Positions 26,827 to 36,075 of a DNA stretch of 64,000 nt are shown piece after piece. The stretch covers positions 186,001 through 250,000 of the forward strand of contig PHBE01000007.1 in the NCBI GenBank assembly GCA_002841885.1, in the 5' to 3' direction. The DNA comes from Deltaproteobacteria bacterium HGW-Deltaproteobacteria-18. Its GTDB lineage: Bacteria > Desulfobacterota > Desulfovibrionia > Desulfovibrionales > Desulfomicrobiaceae. Under the pieces are notes generated by a model. That model saw nothing but the letters and a program-made list of their open reading frames with translations, was not told the DNA's origin and ran no database searches. The position numbers and the translations under genes were made by a program. Position 1 is the first letter of the stretch, and each line of letters begins with the position of its first letter.

Positions 26827-27399
26827 ATGGTAAAGAAGTTGTTCCATGCAGTTTTTCTTATTATCGCGATAATTCCGTATGTGATATATCGTATAGGATC
26901 TTTTGTTATAGGAAAAAGCGCTGCATTCATAAGCATGTCGCAGTTCTTGTCTCTTTTTCCAGGTTTTTTTGGTTCTTATATTCGCGGCGGATTTTATCAT
27001 ATTGCGATGAATGATTTTCCGCAAAGCTGTGCGGTTGGATTTCTGACGACGTTCTCGTCACCGGATATCACAATCGGCAACAACACGGACTTCAGCACGG
27101 GTGCCAATATAGGCAGATGCCATATCGGGGCGGACTGCATGATCGGAACCTACGTCATGATAACCGGCGGAAAGAACCAGCACCGCTTTGATTCCCGGGA
27201 CATACCGATCCGGCTACAGGGTGGCGAGTTCCAGCCCATCACCATCGGGCGGGACTGTTGGGTCGGCAACGGTGCCATTATCATGGCCGACTTGGGCGAG
27301 GGCTGCGTCATCGCGGCCGGCAGCGTGGTGACCAAACCGGTTCCCCCGTACAGCATCGCTGCCGGCGTTCCCGCCAAGGTCATCGGAGAGCGCCCATGA
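26827..27399 (+). CDS. Hexapeptide-repeat acyltransferase with N-terminal membrane segment
   Basis: 190 residues. A hydrophobic N-terminal segment ('LFHAVFLIIAIIPYVIYRIG') is followed by an LbetaH domain: 'ITIGNNTDFSTGANIGRCHI', 'GADCMIGTYVMITGGKNQHR', 'TIGRDCWVGNGAIIMADLGE' and the tail 'PYSIAAGVPAKVIGERP', the CatB/WbbJ-type arrangement. The His in 'KNQHRF' lies near the usual catalytic position. The ribosome site is weak. The membrane segment suggests it works at the inner membrane on lipid-linked sugars (inference). GC content jumps from AT-rich to normal in mid-gene near 27040. The stop overlaps the GT4 start. Confidence 0.78.
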   Translation: MVKKLFHAVFLIIAIIPYVIYRIGSFVIGKSAAFISMSQFLSLFPGFFGSYIRGGFYHIAMNDFPQSCAVGFLTTFSSPDITIGNNTDFSTGANIGRCHIGADCMIGTYVMITGGKNQHRFDSRDIPIRLQGGEFQPITIGRDCWVGNGAIIMADLGEGCVIAAGSVVTKPVPPYSIAAGVPAKVIGERP

Positions 27400-28514
27400 A
27401 GCCCCATGTGATGCAGTGCATTGTCTCCCTGGCTCCCGGAGGGGCCGAGAGCCTGGCCTTGACCATTCTGGAGAAGGCGGACGTGCGAGGTTCGGTGTGC
27501 GGACTGGTGCGCGGCACCGGCGCGCTGATCCCGGCCATCGAGTCTCGGGGATTGCCCTGGCATGCGCTCTTGTCGAATTCCCCCCGCCGTTTTGCGGTCT
27601 GGAAGGCTCTTGCGGGCGTGCTGCGCCGTGAGAAGGTCGACGTGGCGCACGTACAGGCCGGCTACCTTCTTTCATTCGTGCTTCCTGCGGCGTTCATGGC
27701 CGGTGTGCGCGTCGTGTACACCGAGCACGCCAAGCACTCCCTCGAACAGCAGCCCATGCTGCGGCGCATGGTGCGCCTCTGCGCGCCGTTTCTGCACGCG
27801 GTCACCTGCGTCTCGGAGAATCTGAAGTCCTTCATGGTCGAGCGCGTAGGCATCAATGCACGCAGGATTCAGGTCATCCCTAACGGGGTGGATCTGGGTC
27901 GTTTCACGCGGGTTGAGCAAAGCCCTGATACGCGCGGGCTCTTGCCCGAGAACTGGGGCGGTCCGGATATCACGGTGTTCGGGAATGTGGCCCGGTTCAG
28001 CGAAGCCAAGGATCACCCCGGCCTACTGCGGGCCTTTGACGCGGTCCGGCGCAGATATCCCGGCGCCCGTCTCTTGCTGGTGGGCGATGGCGAGACCAGA
28101 CCGGACATCGAAGCCCTGGTCGACGGGCTTGATCTTGGCGACTTTGTCCGGCTGACGGGCATGCGCCGGGACGTGCCAGCCCTGCTTGGCCTCATGGACG
28201 TCTTTGTCTTGTCCTCCATGCGCGAGGGCATGCCGATCTCGGTCCTGGAGGCCATGGCCGCTGGCTTGCCGGTGCTCTCCACCGACGTCGGCGGGATCGG
28301 CGAGGTGGTGCAGGACGGTGTGACGGCCAGGGTCGTAGCTCCTCTGGACGTTCCGGCCCTGGCGGGAGGGCTGGCGTGGATGCTTGAAAACCCTGCCGCG
28401 CGGGCGGAAATGGCGGCGCGAGGCAGGGCCCTGATTCATGGGCAATACGGGCATGAGCGGATGGTGGAGCGTTATTTCCAGCTGTATGCGGAGGCGGGGA
28501 GGCGATCATGGTAG
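27396..28514 (+). CDS. Glycosyltransferase family 4
   Basis: 372 residues from the ATG at 27396 (ATGA overlap with the preceding stop); a longer in-frame extension back to 27258 lies within the acyltransferase gene. GT-B features: 'VMQCIVSLAPGGAESLALTI', 'VDVAHVQAGYLLSFVLPAAF', 'VIPNGVDLGRF', 'NVARFSEAKDHPGLLRAFDA', 'LLLVGDGETRPDIEALVDGL' and the EX7E motif in 'SSMREGMPISVLEAMAAGLP'. Cytoplasmic, no membrane helices. Its 3' end overlaps the CapK-like gene by 7 bp. Likely adds one sugar of the repeat unit. Confidence 0.87.
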   Translation: MKPHVMQCIVSLAPGGAESLALTILEKADVRGSVCGLVRGTGALIPAIESRGLPWHALLSNSPRRFAVWKALAGVLRREKVDVAHVQAGYLLSFVLPAAFMAGVRVVYTEHAKHSLEQQPMLRRMVRLCAPFLHAVTCVSENLKSFMVERVGINARRIQVIPNGVDLGRFTRVEQSPDTRGLLPENWGGPDITVFGNVARFSEAKDHPGLLRAFDAVRRRYPGARLLLVGDGETRPDIEALVDGLDLGDFVRLTGMRRDVPALLGLMDVFVLSSMREGMPISVLEAMAAGLPVLSTDVGGIGEVVQDGVTARVVAPLDVPALAGGLAWMLENPAARAEMAARGRALIHGQYGHERMVERYFQLYAEAGRRSW

Positions 28515-29827
28515 GTCTGTTGCGCCAGGCAATGCACTCCCTGCGCGGAAGCAGACGCTATGCGCTGATGCGCGAAGGCATCGCCCTGCAACGGTTGCCT
28601 GAGGAGGAATTGCGGCGGTTGCAGTTGGCCAGGCTTGTCCGTCTGGTCCATCATGCCGCCGAAACAGTGCCGTTCTATCAGGAACTCTTCCGTGGGCGCG
28701 GCCTCAGGGCGAAGGATATCCGGACGTTTGAAGATTTTGCCGGCCTGCCGGTTCTTTCCAAGCAGGAGCTGCGCGACAGCCTCCCGCGCATGCTGTCCAC
28801 CGAATCGGACGCATCACGCCGTGTGGACAACGCCACCGGAGGGTCCACTGGAGAACCTGTCAGATTTTATCAGGACATGGACGTGTTCGACGCCATGCAG
28901 GGCAGCTTCATGCTCGGGCTGTCGTTCGCTGGGTGGAAGCCCTCCGACATGATCGTCAACATCTGGGGCAATCCGAGGGACACGGGATCTGCACGGCCGT
29001 CAGTGAATCTGAAGCAATGGCTCTCCGGCTCCATGACCCTGAGCGCCTATCGCTACGGGCGCAGGGAGATGGACGACTGGCTTGAAGTCCTCGCGCGTTT
29101 TCGCAGGGTCTTCGTGTACGGCTATGTCTCCGTTCTCAGTGACTTGGCCGCGCACATTCAGGCCGGCGGATTCACGCCTTCGAGCGTGTGCGCGGTCATG
29201 ACTTCGGCTGAAAAGCTCCATGACCATCAGCGCGCCCTCATCGAGCAAGCCTTTGGTTGCCGGGTTCACGACCAGTACGGGAGCAGGGAGGTGCCGTGCA
29301 TCGCCGTGGAGTGCGAGCACGGAGGCATGCACCTGTTGACGCATTCGGCCTATGTCGAGTTCCTGCCCGAGGAGGGTTCGGAATTGAAGCGCCTGGTCGT
29401 GACCGGCCTCACCAATCGGACCATGCCGCTTCTGCGCTACGAGATCGGCGATTATGCGGCTCCGCTCTCCCAAAGCTGTCCCTGCGGCCGGGGCTTTCCT
29501 CTTGTCCGCATGGATATCGGCCGCATCTATGACTTCATGTTTGCCGCTGGTGGCGGCAAGGTTCACGGCGCGTATTTTGTCAAGATCATCAAAGGGATAG
29601 AAGGTGTTCTTTCATTTCAGTTCAGGCAGTCCGTCCCCGGAGAAGTGGAACTTTTCGTCAAATGCAAGGAGGGCATCAGTGAAACGTCCACGGAGCAGCT
29701 CAAGGCCTTGCCGCAAGGCGTCGCCAATGATCACGGGGGCGAAATCCGGCTGCGTGTCCGTTTTGTAGATGAAATTCCACGTACAATCGGTGGCAAACAC
29801 AGGTATATCGTCTGTGAGGTGCAGTAA
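28508..29827 (+). CDS. CapK/PaaK-like AMP-forming ligase
   Basis: 439 residues of the phenylacetate-CoA-ligase-like family. The adenylate-forming signature is 'DNATGGSTGEPVRFYQDMDV' (P-loop, about 114-133), then 'DQYGSREVPCIAVECEHGGM' and 'NRTMPLLRYEIGDYAAPLSQ'; a Cys pair in 'SQSCPCGRGFP' may bind zinc, as in some PaaK proteins. CapK members occur in capsule and EPS loci; they may activate an acid for transfer to a sugar, but no substrate is proven. Here the neighbours are a GT4 and a deacetylase, so acyl or aminoacyl decoration is a reasonable guess. One-base overlap with the next gene. Confidence 0.8.
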   Translation: MVGLLRQAMHSLRGSRRYALMREGIALQRLPEEELRRLQLARLVRLVHHAAETVPFYQELFRGRGLRAKDIRTFEDFAGLPVLSKQELRDSLPRMLSTESDASRRVDNATGGSTGEPVRFYQDMDVFDAMQGSFMLGLSFAGWKPSDMIVNIWGNPRDTGSARPSVNLKQWLSGSMTLSAYRYGRREMDDWLEVLARFRRVFVYGYVSVLSDLAAHIQAGGFTPSSVCAVMTSAEKLHDHQRALIEQAFGCRVHDQYGSREVPCIAVECEHGGMHLLTHSAYVEFLPEEGSELKRLVVTGLTNRTMPLLRYEIGDYAAPLSQSCPCGRGFPLVRMDIGRIYDFMFAAGGGKVHGAYFVKIIKGIEGVLSFQFRQSVPGEVELFVKCKEGISETSTEQLKALPQGVANDHGGEIRLRVRFVDEIPRTIGGKHRYIVCEVQ

Positions 29828-31035
29828 TGTCCCGTCCTGCAACAAGTTCCGTCATGTTTCACACCGTGGGTGTGCCCGACGGGCGCTGGGCCTGGAGTTT
29901 TCTCACGGTTCCGTGGCAGCTCTTCGACGCCCAGCTTAGCGCGTTGCGGCGCTTCGGCTATCGGTCGGTTTTTCTGCGCGAGTACATGGATATCGCCCTG
30001 TCCGGACGCCTTGGCCAGGAGCGGGTTGTGTCCCTGACTTTTGACGACGGGTATCTGGATAATTGGGTCTTTGCAGCGCCGTTGCTCAAAAAACACGGTT
30101 TTTGCGCCACGATTTTCGTTTCAACCGATTTCGTCGATCCCGCGAGCGAACCACGGCCCCAGTTTGATCCGCTACGTCCGGACAGTGCCCGTTTGCCGGG
30201 CGCGGGCTTCCTGTCCTGGAGCGAGATGCGCGCCCTGGAACAGAGCGGGGTCATGGAGATCCAGTCCCACGGGATCACGCACACCTGGTATCCCGTCGGG
30301 CCGGGGATCGTGGATTTTCGCCACCCGGGCGATGCGCACTACTGGATGGACTGGAACGCGGCACCCGCCGACAAATGGCGCTATCTGAATTTCAAATCCG
30401 ATCCCGGCGTCTGGGGCGAGCCGGTGTATGAGCATGTCAAATCCATGGACGGCCCGATTTTTCATCCCGATGCGCGCGTTGGGCAGGCGCTGCGCGAATT
30501 TACGGCCGCACAGGGTCGGTCGTTTTTCGAGCGGCCGGATTGGAGAGACGCATTGCACGCCAAGGCCGGTGAACTGGTAAATACCTATACGCAAAACGGG
30601 TTCGAGACGCATGACGAATTCATGCTGCGGGTGCGTCGTGAGCTTGCGGAGTCAAAAGCCATTCTTGAAGACAACCTGGGCAAGAAGATCGATTTCTTCT
30701 GCTGGCCAGGGGGCGGGTACACTGCGGAAGTGTTTGACGCGGCAGCCGAATATTATGCCGGCACCACCGTCGGGTCCCGCGAACGGCTCCGGCCGGCGGC
30801 ACTGGATGCGCAGGGGTGCTTCCGCTTTTCCCGCGTGGGGCCTCCGGGGGTCGAGGGGCGCATGGGGTTTCGCTATCTCGGTCCATGGCTGCTGCCGCTG
30901 TTCCTGGAGGAGGTTCGGGGCGGAAACCGCTTGGCTCGGCTGCTACGGGGAGGAGGGAAACTCGCGGTCGAAAACTGGGAAAAAATGAAGATCGCCATGC
31001 TTGGGCGGGTGAGGAACGAATCATGTCACGAATAA
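29827..31035 (+). CDS. Polysaccharide deacetylase family protein (NodB fold)
   Basis: 402 residues. The NodB motif 1 'VVSLTFDDGYLDNWVFAAPL' is clear, followed by 'KHGFCATIFVSTDFVDPASE', and 'EIQSHGITHTWYP' carries the metal-binding His pair. Later 'KKIDFFCWPGGGYTAEVF' matches the RxxxPxG-type motif 3 of the family. No signal peptide is seen, so the location is unclear; the first deacetylase of the locus (15374) is of a different subfamily. It would remove acetyl groups from a sugar of this EPS. The 3' end overlaps the start of the next gene by 13 bp. Confidence 0.82.
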   Translation: MSRPATSSVMFHTVGVPDGRWAWSFLTVPWQLFDAQLSALRRFGYRSVFLREYMDIALSGRLGQERVVSLTFDDGYLDNWVFAAPLLKKHGFCATIFVSTDFVDPASEPRPQFDPLRPDSARLPGAGFLSWSEMRALEQSGVMEIQSHGITHTWYPVGPGIVDFRHPGDAHYWMDWNAAPADKWRYLNFKSDPGVWGEPVYEHVKSMDGPIFHPDARVGQALREFTAAQGRSFFERPDWRDALHAKAGELVNTYTQNGFETHDEFMLRVRRELAESKAILEDNLGKKIDFFCWPGGGYTAEVFDAAAEYYAGTTVGSRERLRPAALDAQGCFRFSRVGPPGVEGRMGFRYLGPWLLPLFLEEVRGGNRLARLLRGGGKLAVENWEKMKIAMLGRVRNESCHE

Positions 31036-33311
31036 TCGCCGTGAGAAAGCTGGGCGGACGCGGAGCGTATGGCCTGTTGTTCTGGGCCGTGCTCGCCATC
31101 ATGGGCATGTTCGCGCCGGCATCGTTTGCTGCGGTGAATACGGGCGTGTTCTCTCCGAGGGGGATTGGCGGCGGCGGCGGAATGTACATCATCTCCGTCT
31201 CTCCATACGACGAGGGGCTCATGTTCCTGGTCACCGACATGGGCGGGGCATACCGCTCGGAAGACGGCGGCGAGCGGTGGGAGCTGATTCATTACAGCCA
31301 AGGGTTTCGCTTCATGCAGTTCTCCACGCCCCCGGTGTTCTTCAATGATCGCATATATTGGCGCTCGGGGAAGAGCGCGCTGCGAGTCAGCATGGACAAG
31401 GGGTGCTCGTGGTCGAAGGTGACGGGCATGCCCTGGGAAAAGTCCGATATCCTGAATTTGACGGCTGTTCCCGGCTCGCCGGATGTTCTTCTCGTCAGCA
31501 CGACTGGCGGACTGTGGCGCACCGAGGATGGCTGCGTGACCTGGAAAAAGGTTCTGGAAGGGCAAACCACCGAGACCGTCATCCTTGGCGAGGTCCTCTG
31601 TGCCATGGCGTCCCCGGATGGTGTGGCCCGAAGCCGGGACCGGGGCTTGACGTGGACAACGTCTCCAGTGGTCGTCGATGGGCGGACAATCACGGGGCAT
31701 CCGGCCGTGGCGTTTGCGGGTGCGATGTCGGGAGAAGCTTCGCTCATGGTGGCCAGCCTGCAAAAGTTCGGTATCATCCGCTCTACGGATCAGGGTTCGA
31801 CCTGGACTCTCGCTCATTCGCCGTATCGGGGTGAAAATCATCTTGTCATGGCGCCTGGGCAGACCACGGTCGCGTATGCCGCCCAGACCGGATCAAACGT
31901 CAACATCAATCTGCTGCGTTCCGTTGACGGAGGCCGAAGCTGGAGTCCGAGCTTCAGGATGGCCGACTTCGCCCGGAAATATGCCTGGAAGGCGAATGTG
32001 GCTCCCTCCTGGATTCAGGATTCCCTGAAATGGAGCTATCTGATCTCGCCCAAGGGCTTTGCCGTTAATCCTCGAAGACCCGATGAGGCATTTCTTGTCA
32101 CGCAGGGCGAACTTTACCGCACACAGGACGGTGGAGAGTCATGGCATCCTCGCATGGCCCGGGAGGTCTTTCATGGTCAGGGCCCGCATGCGCTGCATTA
32201 CGGGAGCATCGGGCTGGAGGTGACTAGCGCCTGGGGGTATCATTTCGACCCCCATCATCCTTCCAGGCACTACATCACCTATACGGACATCGGCTTCGCC
32301 AGATCGCCCGACAACGGGGCAAGCTGGCAATGGGCGGGCCAGGGGTCGCCCTGGAGAAACACGTTCTATGATCTGGCCATCGATCCGGATGTGCCGGATG
32401 TGCTCTATGCGGCGGTGAGCGCCCGGCACGACATTCCTCACCATTCCAATCTGTCGGTGACGAAATCGGGATATCGGGGGCATCAGGGCGGGGTGGTCAA
32501 ATCAACGGACGGCGGCGTGAGCTGGCAGGTTCCTTACAGGCCGGGGAGTTCATCCGGGTTGCCCAAGCAGGTCTGCACCACCGTGGTTCTGGATCCCAAG
32601 TCGCCTCCTGGCCGGCGAACCCTTTATGCCGGTGTGTACGGGGAGGGCGATGATGACGACGCGGGAGTGTACAAGTCCGTTGACGGGGGAATTTCGTGGG
32701 CAAAAATCTCTCCGGGCCCGGGTATCGCGCCCAATCTGCACGTCTACAGGCTGCGCATGCATCCGGAGAGCGGGAATCTGTACTGTCTCATCACGGGGCT
32801 ACGATCCAAGAAGGATTATTTCACGGCTCCGGGCGGCGTCTGGAAGTCGACGGATGGCGGCGGTACATGGACGTCGATCAGCAATGGGGTCGATCTTGTC
32901 TGGTGGGCCACGAACTTCGCTCTGGATCCTGAGGACGAGGATGTGATGTACGTCTCGGCCGGGTCCTCGGAAGGTCACTGGATGCAGGGGGGCATATACA
33001 AGACGGTCGATGGTGGGGGCTCCTGGGCGCATGTCCTGACCGATGAGATGATCCATGACGCGGGCGGAGGGGGCAGCTATGAGCAAACAATGGCTGTGGC
33101 CCTTCACCCTCAAGATTCCCGGCTGGTTTATGCCGGCACTTCCAGGAACGGCTTGCTCTTCAGTCAGGATGGCGGGGCGACATGGCGGCACTATGCCCAG
33201 TTTCCTGCCGCAACGGTGCAAAGCATCAATTTCGATCCTGCGGACATGACACGAATCATTGTCACGACCTTTGGACAGGGCGTGTTTGAAGGTCCGCATC
33301 TTCCGGAATGA
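31023..33311 (+). CDS. Secreted BNR/Asp-box beta-propeller protein (sialidase/GH74-like)
   Basis: 762 residues from the ATG at 31023; the frame extends upstream to 30816 inside the deacetylase gene. A signal peptide is visible ('LLFWAVLAIMGMFAPASFAA'). The mature part is built of at least ten Asp-box motifs (S.D.G..W): 'SEDGGERW', 'STDQGSTW', 'SVDGGRSW', 'TQDGGESW', 'SPDNGASW', 'STDGGVSW', 'SVDGGISW', 'STDGGGTW', 'TVDGGGSW', 'SQDGGATW'. This repeat is found in sialidases, xyloglucanases (GH74) and Vps10-type propellers. A paired propeller that binds or cleaves polysaccharide is likely; catalytic residues were not identified. It may trim or bind the EPS made here (inference). Confidence 0.82.
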   Translation: MSRIIAVRKLGGRGAYGLLFWAVLAIMGMFAPASFAAVNTGVFSPRGIGGGGGMYIISVSPYDEGLMFLVTDMGGAYRSEDGGERWELIHYSQGFRFMQFSTPPVFFNDRIYWRSGKSALRVSMDKGCSWSKVTGMPWEKSDILNLTAVPGSPDVLLVSTTGGLWRTEDGCVTWKKVLEGQTTETVILGEVLCAMASPDGVARSRDRGLTWTTSPVVVDGRTITGHPAVAFAGAMSGEASLMVASLQKFGIIRSTDQGSTWTLAHSPYRGENHLVMAPGQTTVAYAAQTGSNVNINLLRSVDGGRSWSPSFRMADFARKYAWKANVAPSWIQDSLKWSYLISPKGFAVNPRRPDEAFLVTQGELYRTQDGGESWHPRMAREVFHGQGPHALHYGSIGLEVTSAWGYHFDPHHPSRHYITYTDIGFARSPDNGASWQWAGQGSPWRNTFYDLAIDPDVPDVLYAAVSARHDIPHHSNLSVTKSGYRGHQGGVVKSTDGGVSWQVPYRPGSSSGLPKQVCTTVVLDPKSPPGRRTLYAGVYGEGDDDDAGVYKSVDGGISWAKISPGPGIAPNLHVYRLRMHPESGNLYCLITGLRSKKDYFTAPGGVWKSTDGGGTWTSISNGVDLVWWATNFALDPEDEDVMYVSAGSSEGHWMQGGIYKTVDGGGSWAHVLTDEMIHDAGGGGSYEQTMAVALHPQDSRLVYAGTSRNGLLFSQDGGATWRHYAQFPAATVQSINFDPADMTRIIVTTFGQGVFEGPHLPE

Positions 33312-33382
33312 GGGTGGATAAGACATGAGCTTGCATGAAAGAGCGGGACTGAAAATTGATGCATGTATAAAACGAGGTGCTT

Positions 33383-35200
33383 ATGTCCTCATTTTTTAGC
33401 TGCTTTGGTAGCGATGAAGGATGCTTGAATCAGGATCATCTTTTTTCAGATATTGATGAAACGTTGAATCCTTGTCGGACGCGGACATTATCGAGTTTTA
33501 TCGGCAAGAATTTTCGCATCAGAATTGGTCAAACTCCTTCTCCGGAAATGAAATATTCAACTTTCCTTGATAACTTGAAATGGAAAATATTCATAATAGG
33601 TGATATTGTTGATATCCCTGCAAACCATGTAGAAATAATAACTAAAGCGCTGAATAAAGAGTCATTTTATGAGCTTTCCAAATTTGAAGGTATGTACGGG
33701 ATAATAGCTGTAAATAATACTAAAAATGATGTTTTTGTAGTTACAGACAGAAGAAGTCAATATTCCATATATTGGGGAATTGTTTCAGATAAATTGTACG
33801 TAGGTTCTGAAATGTCTTCGTTTTGTAAGCTGGATGCTTTTGATATCAACGAGAAGTGGATATGGGAGCTTTTGTATTATAACTTTCCTGTGTCAAACGT
33901 AAGTGTTTTAAAAGGTGTGACCAGAGCGTCTGCTGGAACCGTGATGAAATTTTCTTTGCACGGCCCGATTGAACATAAAACTTTTGAATATGCTCCGGAA
34001 TTCAAGGTGCATACGCCTCTTCTCAAAAAGAAAAAAGCCTTGGAAACCGCCTTGGACGTCTTTTCGGAAAGATTTCCGCTTTATTACGAAGGCAAGGAAA
34101 TGGCCTGTCCCATCACTGCCGGTTGGGATGCGAGGACGGTCCTGGCTTTCAAGCCGGATGGCGCACCCCTGACCACCTACACGTACGGGATTCCCGGTAC
34201 ATCGGATCTGCTTCGTGCGGCAAAAGTGGCTCGCAGGGCCGGAACGTTGCACAAGGAAGTTTTGTTCGATCAGGAATTCGTAAGCGGCTTGCCGCAGCTT
34301 ATGTTGGATACGGTTTACGTGTCTTCCGGAACGCAAGGCGTGAAGCGGGCAACGTTGCTGCACGTGTATCGTTTGATAACCCAAAACGGGACGAAATATC
34401 CTCTTACGTTGAGCGGTGTTGCCTTGGGAGCGCTCCGGGGACATGCAGGGTGGCATCCTTTGACATCTCCGGATGTGTACAACCTCTTTGAAGGCAAATC
34501 GTCAAAATTTCAAAGCGGTGCATGGCGTGATATTTTTGAAGGAAATCTTGAATATTTTTCTGATCATATTGAAGAGACTAACTGTTTTCTTGAAAATAAA
34601 TTTGGAAGTTTTACGTCGAGTGCGCATCATTTTTTATATAGTTTGTACATGATTGGAGCGAGATATTTCGGCGGTGAAATGAAAATTGCAGACAACTTCA
34701 CCACGTGGCGTGTTCCTGCATATGATACAAAAATTATTGAGTATGGTTTTGCTTCGGAATTGAGCATGCTGAATTATTCCCAGTTCCTGCCCGAGCATAC
34801 ACGCGGATCACGCCGCGAAATGGTCATGCAATCCTATTTGTTGACCAAAAAAGCTCCGCATCTTGCAAAAATTCCCATTGTCAGTGCGCGGCCAGAATTT
34901 GTTTTGGCCGGAGGTTTTTTTCATTTCCTGTACCGTGCCTATCATAAAGTTTGCAATGCGTGGAACAAGGAGATGAATCATGTCCCGCTCGAAGATTGGG
35001 AGCAATGGCTCAACAAAGACTGTAAAACATGGATTGATGCTTTTTTTAAAACTTCTGAGCTTCAAATATCAAAATATGTTTCAGAAAAAAAATTGATGAA
35101 ATTACTTGATGAAGACAAAAGCGGCCATATTTTCAGCAAGATTTTTACTATAGAGATAATTCTAAAACTCGTAAAAAATAGATGGGTAAAATTTTGGTAA
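33383..35200 (+). CDS. Asparagine-synthase-like amidotransferase without N-terminal nucleophile Cys
   Basis: 605 residues from the ATG at 33383, after ACGAGGTGCTT; a GTG two codons earlier is possible. The N-terminal half resembles a class-II glutaminase/AsnB fold ('FEGMYGIIAVNNTKNDVFVV', 'DRRSQYSIYWGIVSDKLYVG', 'SEMSSFC'), but the protein starts 'MSSF' and so lacks the Cys2 nucleophile of active glutaminases. The second half has the PP-loop 'MACPITAGWDARTVLAF', as in AsnB and beta-lactam-synthetase-type ligases. Exosortase A loci often carry AsnB-type amidotransferases, but with the Cys. This one may therefore use free amine or ammonia. AT-rich (about 33340-36060), unlike its neighbours, suggesting separate acquisition. 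Confidence 0.75.
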   Translation: MSSFFSCFGSDEGCLNQDHLFSDIDETLNPCRTRTLSSFIGKNFRIRIGQTPSPEMKYSTFLDNLKWKIFIIGDIVDIPANHVEIITKALNKESFYELSKFEGMYGIIAVNNTKNDVFVVTDRRSQYSIYWGIVSDKLYVGSEMSSFCKLDAFDINEKWIWELLYYNFPVSNVSVLKGVTRASAGTVMKFSLHGPIEHKTFEYAPEFKVHTPLLKKKKALETALDVFSERFPLYYEGKEMACPITAGWDARTVLAFKPDGAPLTTYTYGIPGTSDLLRAAKVARRAGTLHKEVLFDQEFVSGLPQLMLDTVYVSSGTQGVKRATLLHVYRLITQNGTKYPLTLSGVALGALRGHAGWHPLTSPDVYNLFEGKSSKFQSGAWRDIFEGNLEYFSDHIEETNCFLENKFGSFTSSAHHFLYSLYMIGARYFGGEMKIADNFTTWRVPAYDTKIIEYGFASELSMLNYSQFLPEHTRGSRREMVMQSYLLTKKAPHLAKIPIVSARPEFVLAGGFFHFLYRAYHKVCNAWNKEMNHVPLEDWEQWLNKDCKTWIDAFFKTSELQISKYVSEKKLMKLLDEDKSGHIFSKIFTIEIILKLVKNRWVKFW

Positions 35201-35240
35201 GTGCTTAAATATTAAGTTTTTAAATTAGTTAGAGGTAGAA

Positions 35241-36035
35241 ATGAGTGAAGTTAAGAAAGTTTTATGGACTGGAGGATGGGACTCGACATTTAGAGTGCTT
35301 TCTCTTGTTCTGATAGAAAAATGTCCAGTACAGACGTACTATATAATTGATCCTTTTCGATGGTCTCTTGTCCATGAGTTCAAGGCGATGAGCAACGTCA
35401 AGCGTCTTTTGACGCAGAGATACCCTGAGTTGAGCGCTCTTTTGTTGCCGACGCTTTATTTTGATAAAACCGATGTGGGAGAGAATTTGCATTTATCCGC
35501 ATCTTATGAGGGGCTTAAAAACAGGCTCGGCGGGCAGTATGAGTGGTTATCCATTTGGGCGGACAGATTCGGGGTTTCAGAGATTGAGCTCGTTATTGAA
35601 CGTTCAAATTCGGTTGTAGGCTGTCATTCTGTCATATCAAATTATTTATCAAAAGAGGAAAATGGGTCTCGTTGTATAGATCAAAAGTATAAAGGATCTC
35701 CAGTTTATGATCTTTTTCATCGTTTTGTTTTTTCTATAACAGATATTTATAAATTAGATATGCAAAAAATATCGAAAGAACATGATTTTTTTGATATACT
35801 GAGTTTGTCATGGTTTTGTCATCGTCCTACATTTTTTTCAAAGCCTTGCGGTTCATGTAATCCATGTAAAAATACATACGAAATAGGTCTTAAATATAGA
35901 CTTGGTATGTATGGACAATTTATTTATAAACTGAATTTTTATTCAAATCCAAAAAATTATTTTGATAAGAATTCAAGAATATATTCTGTCGCAAAATTTA
36001 TGAAAAATTCTTTTGTAAAGAAAGAATCCTCATGA
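35241..36035 (+). CDS. PP-loop ATPase with Cys cluster (QueC-like)
   Basis: 264 residues. 'KKVLWTGGWDSTFRVLSLVL' at the start is a PP-loop (SGGxDS type) of the adenine-nucleotide alpha-hydrolase superfamily. Near the C-terminus, 'WFCHRPTFFSKPCGSCNPCK' gives closely spaced cysteines of the kind that bind Zn in QueC-type enzymes. The rest has no clear signature. Such enzymes adenylate a carboxylate or amide and pass nitrogen or sulfur. It sits between the AsnB-like and the ATP-grasp genes and shares their AT-rich composition (down to about 36060), so a joint modification pathway is suggested. It is not a normal queuosine gene by context. Substrate unknown. Confidence 0.65.
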   Translation: MSEVKKVLWTGGWDSTFRVLSLVLIEKCPVQTYYIIDPFRWSLVHEFKAMSNVKRLLTQRYPELSALLLPTLYFDKTDVGENLHLSASYEGLKNRLGGQYEWLSIWADRFGVSEIELVIERSNSVVGCHSVISNYLSKEENGSRCIDQKYKGSPVYDLFHRFVFSITDIYKLDMQKISKEHDFFDILSLSWFCHRPTFFSKPCGSCNPCKNTYEIGLKYRLGMYGQFIYKLNFYSNPKNYFDKNSRIYSVAKFMKNSFVKKESS

Positions 36036-36075
36036 TTTTTTGTACTTAAATTATGTATTTTAATATGGAGATAAT

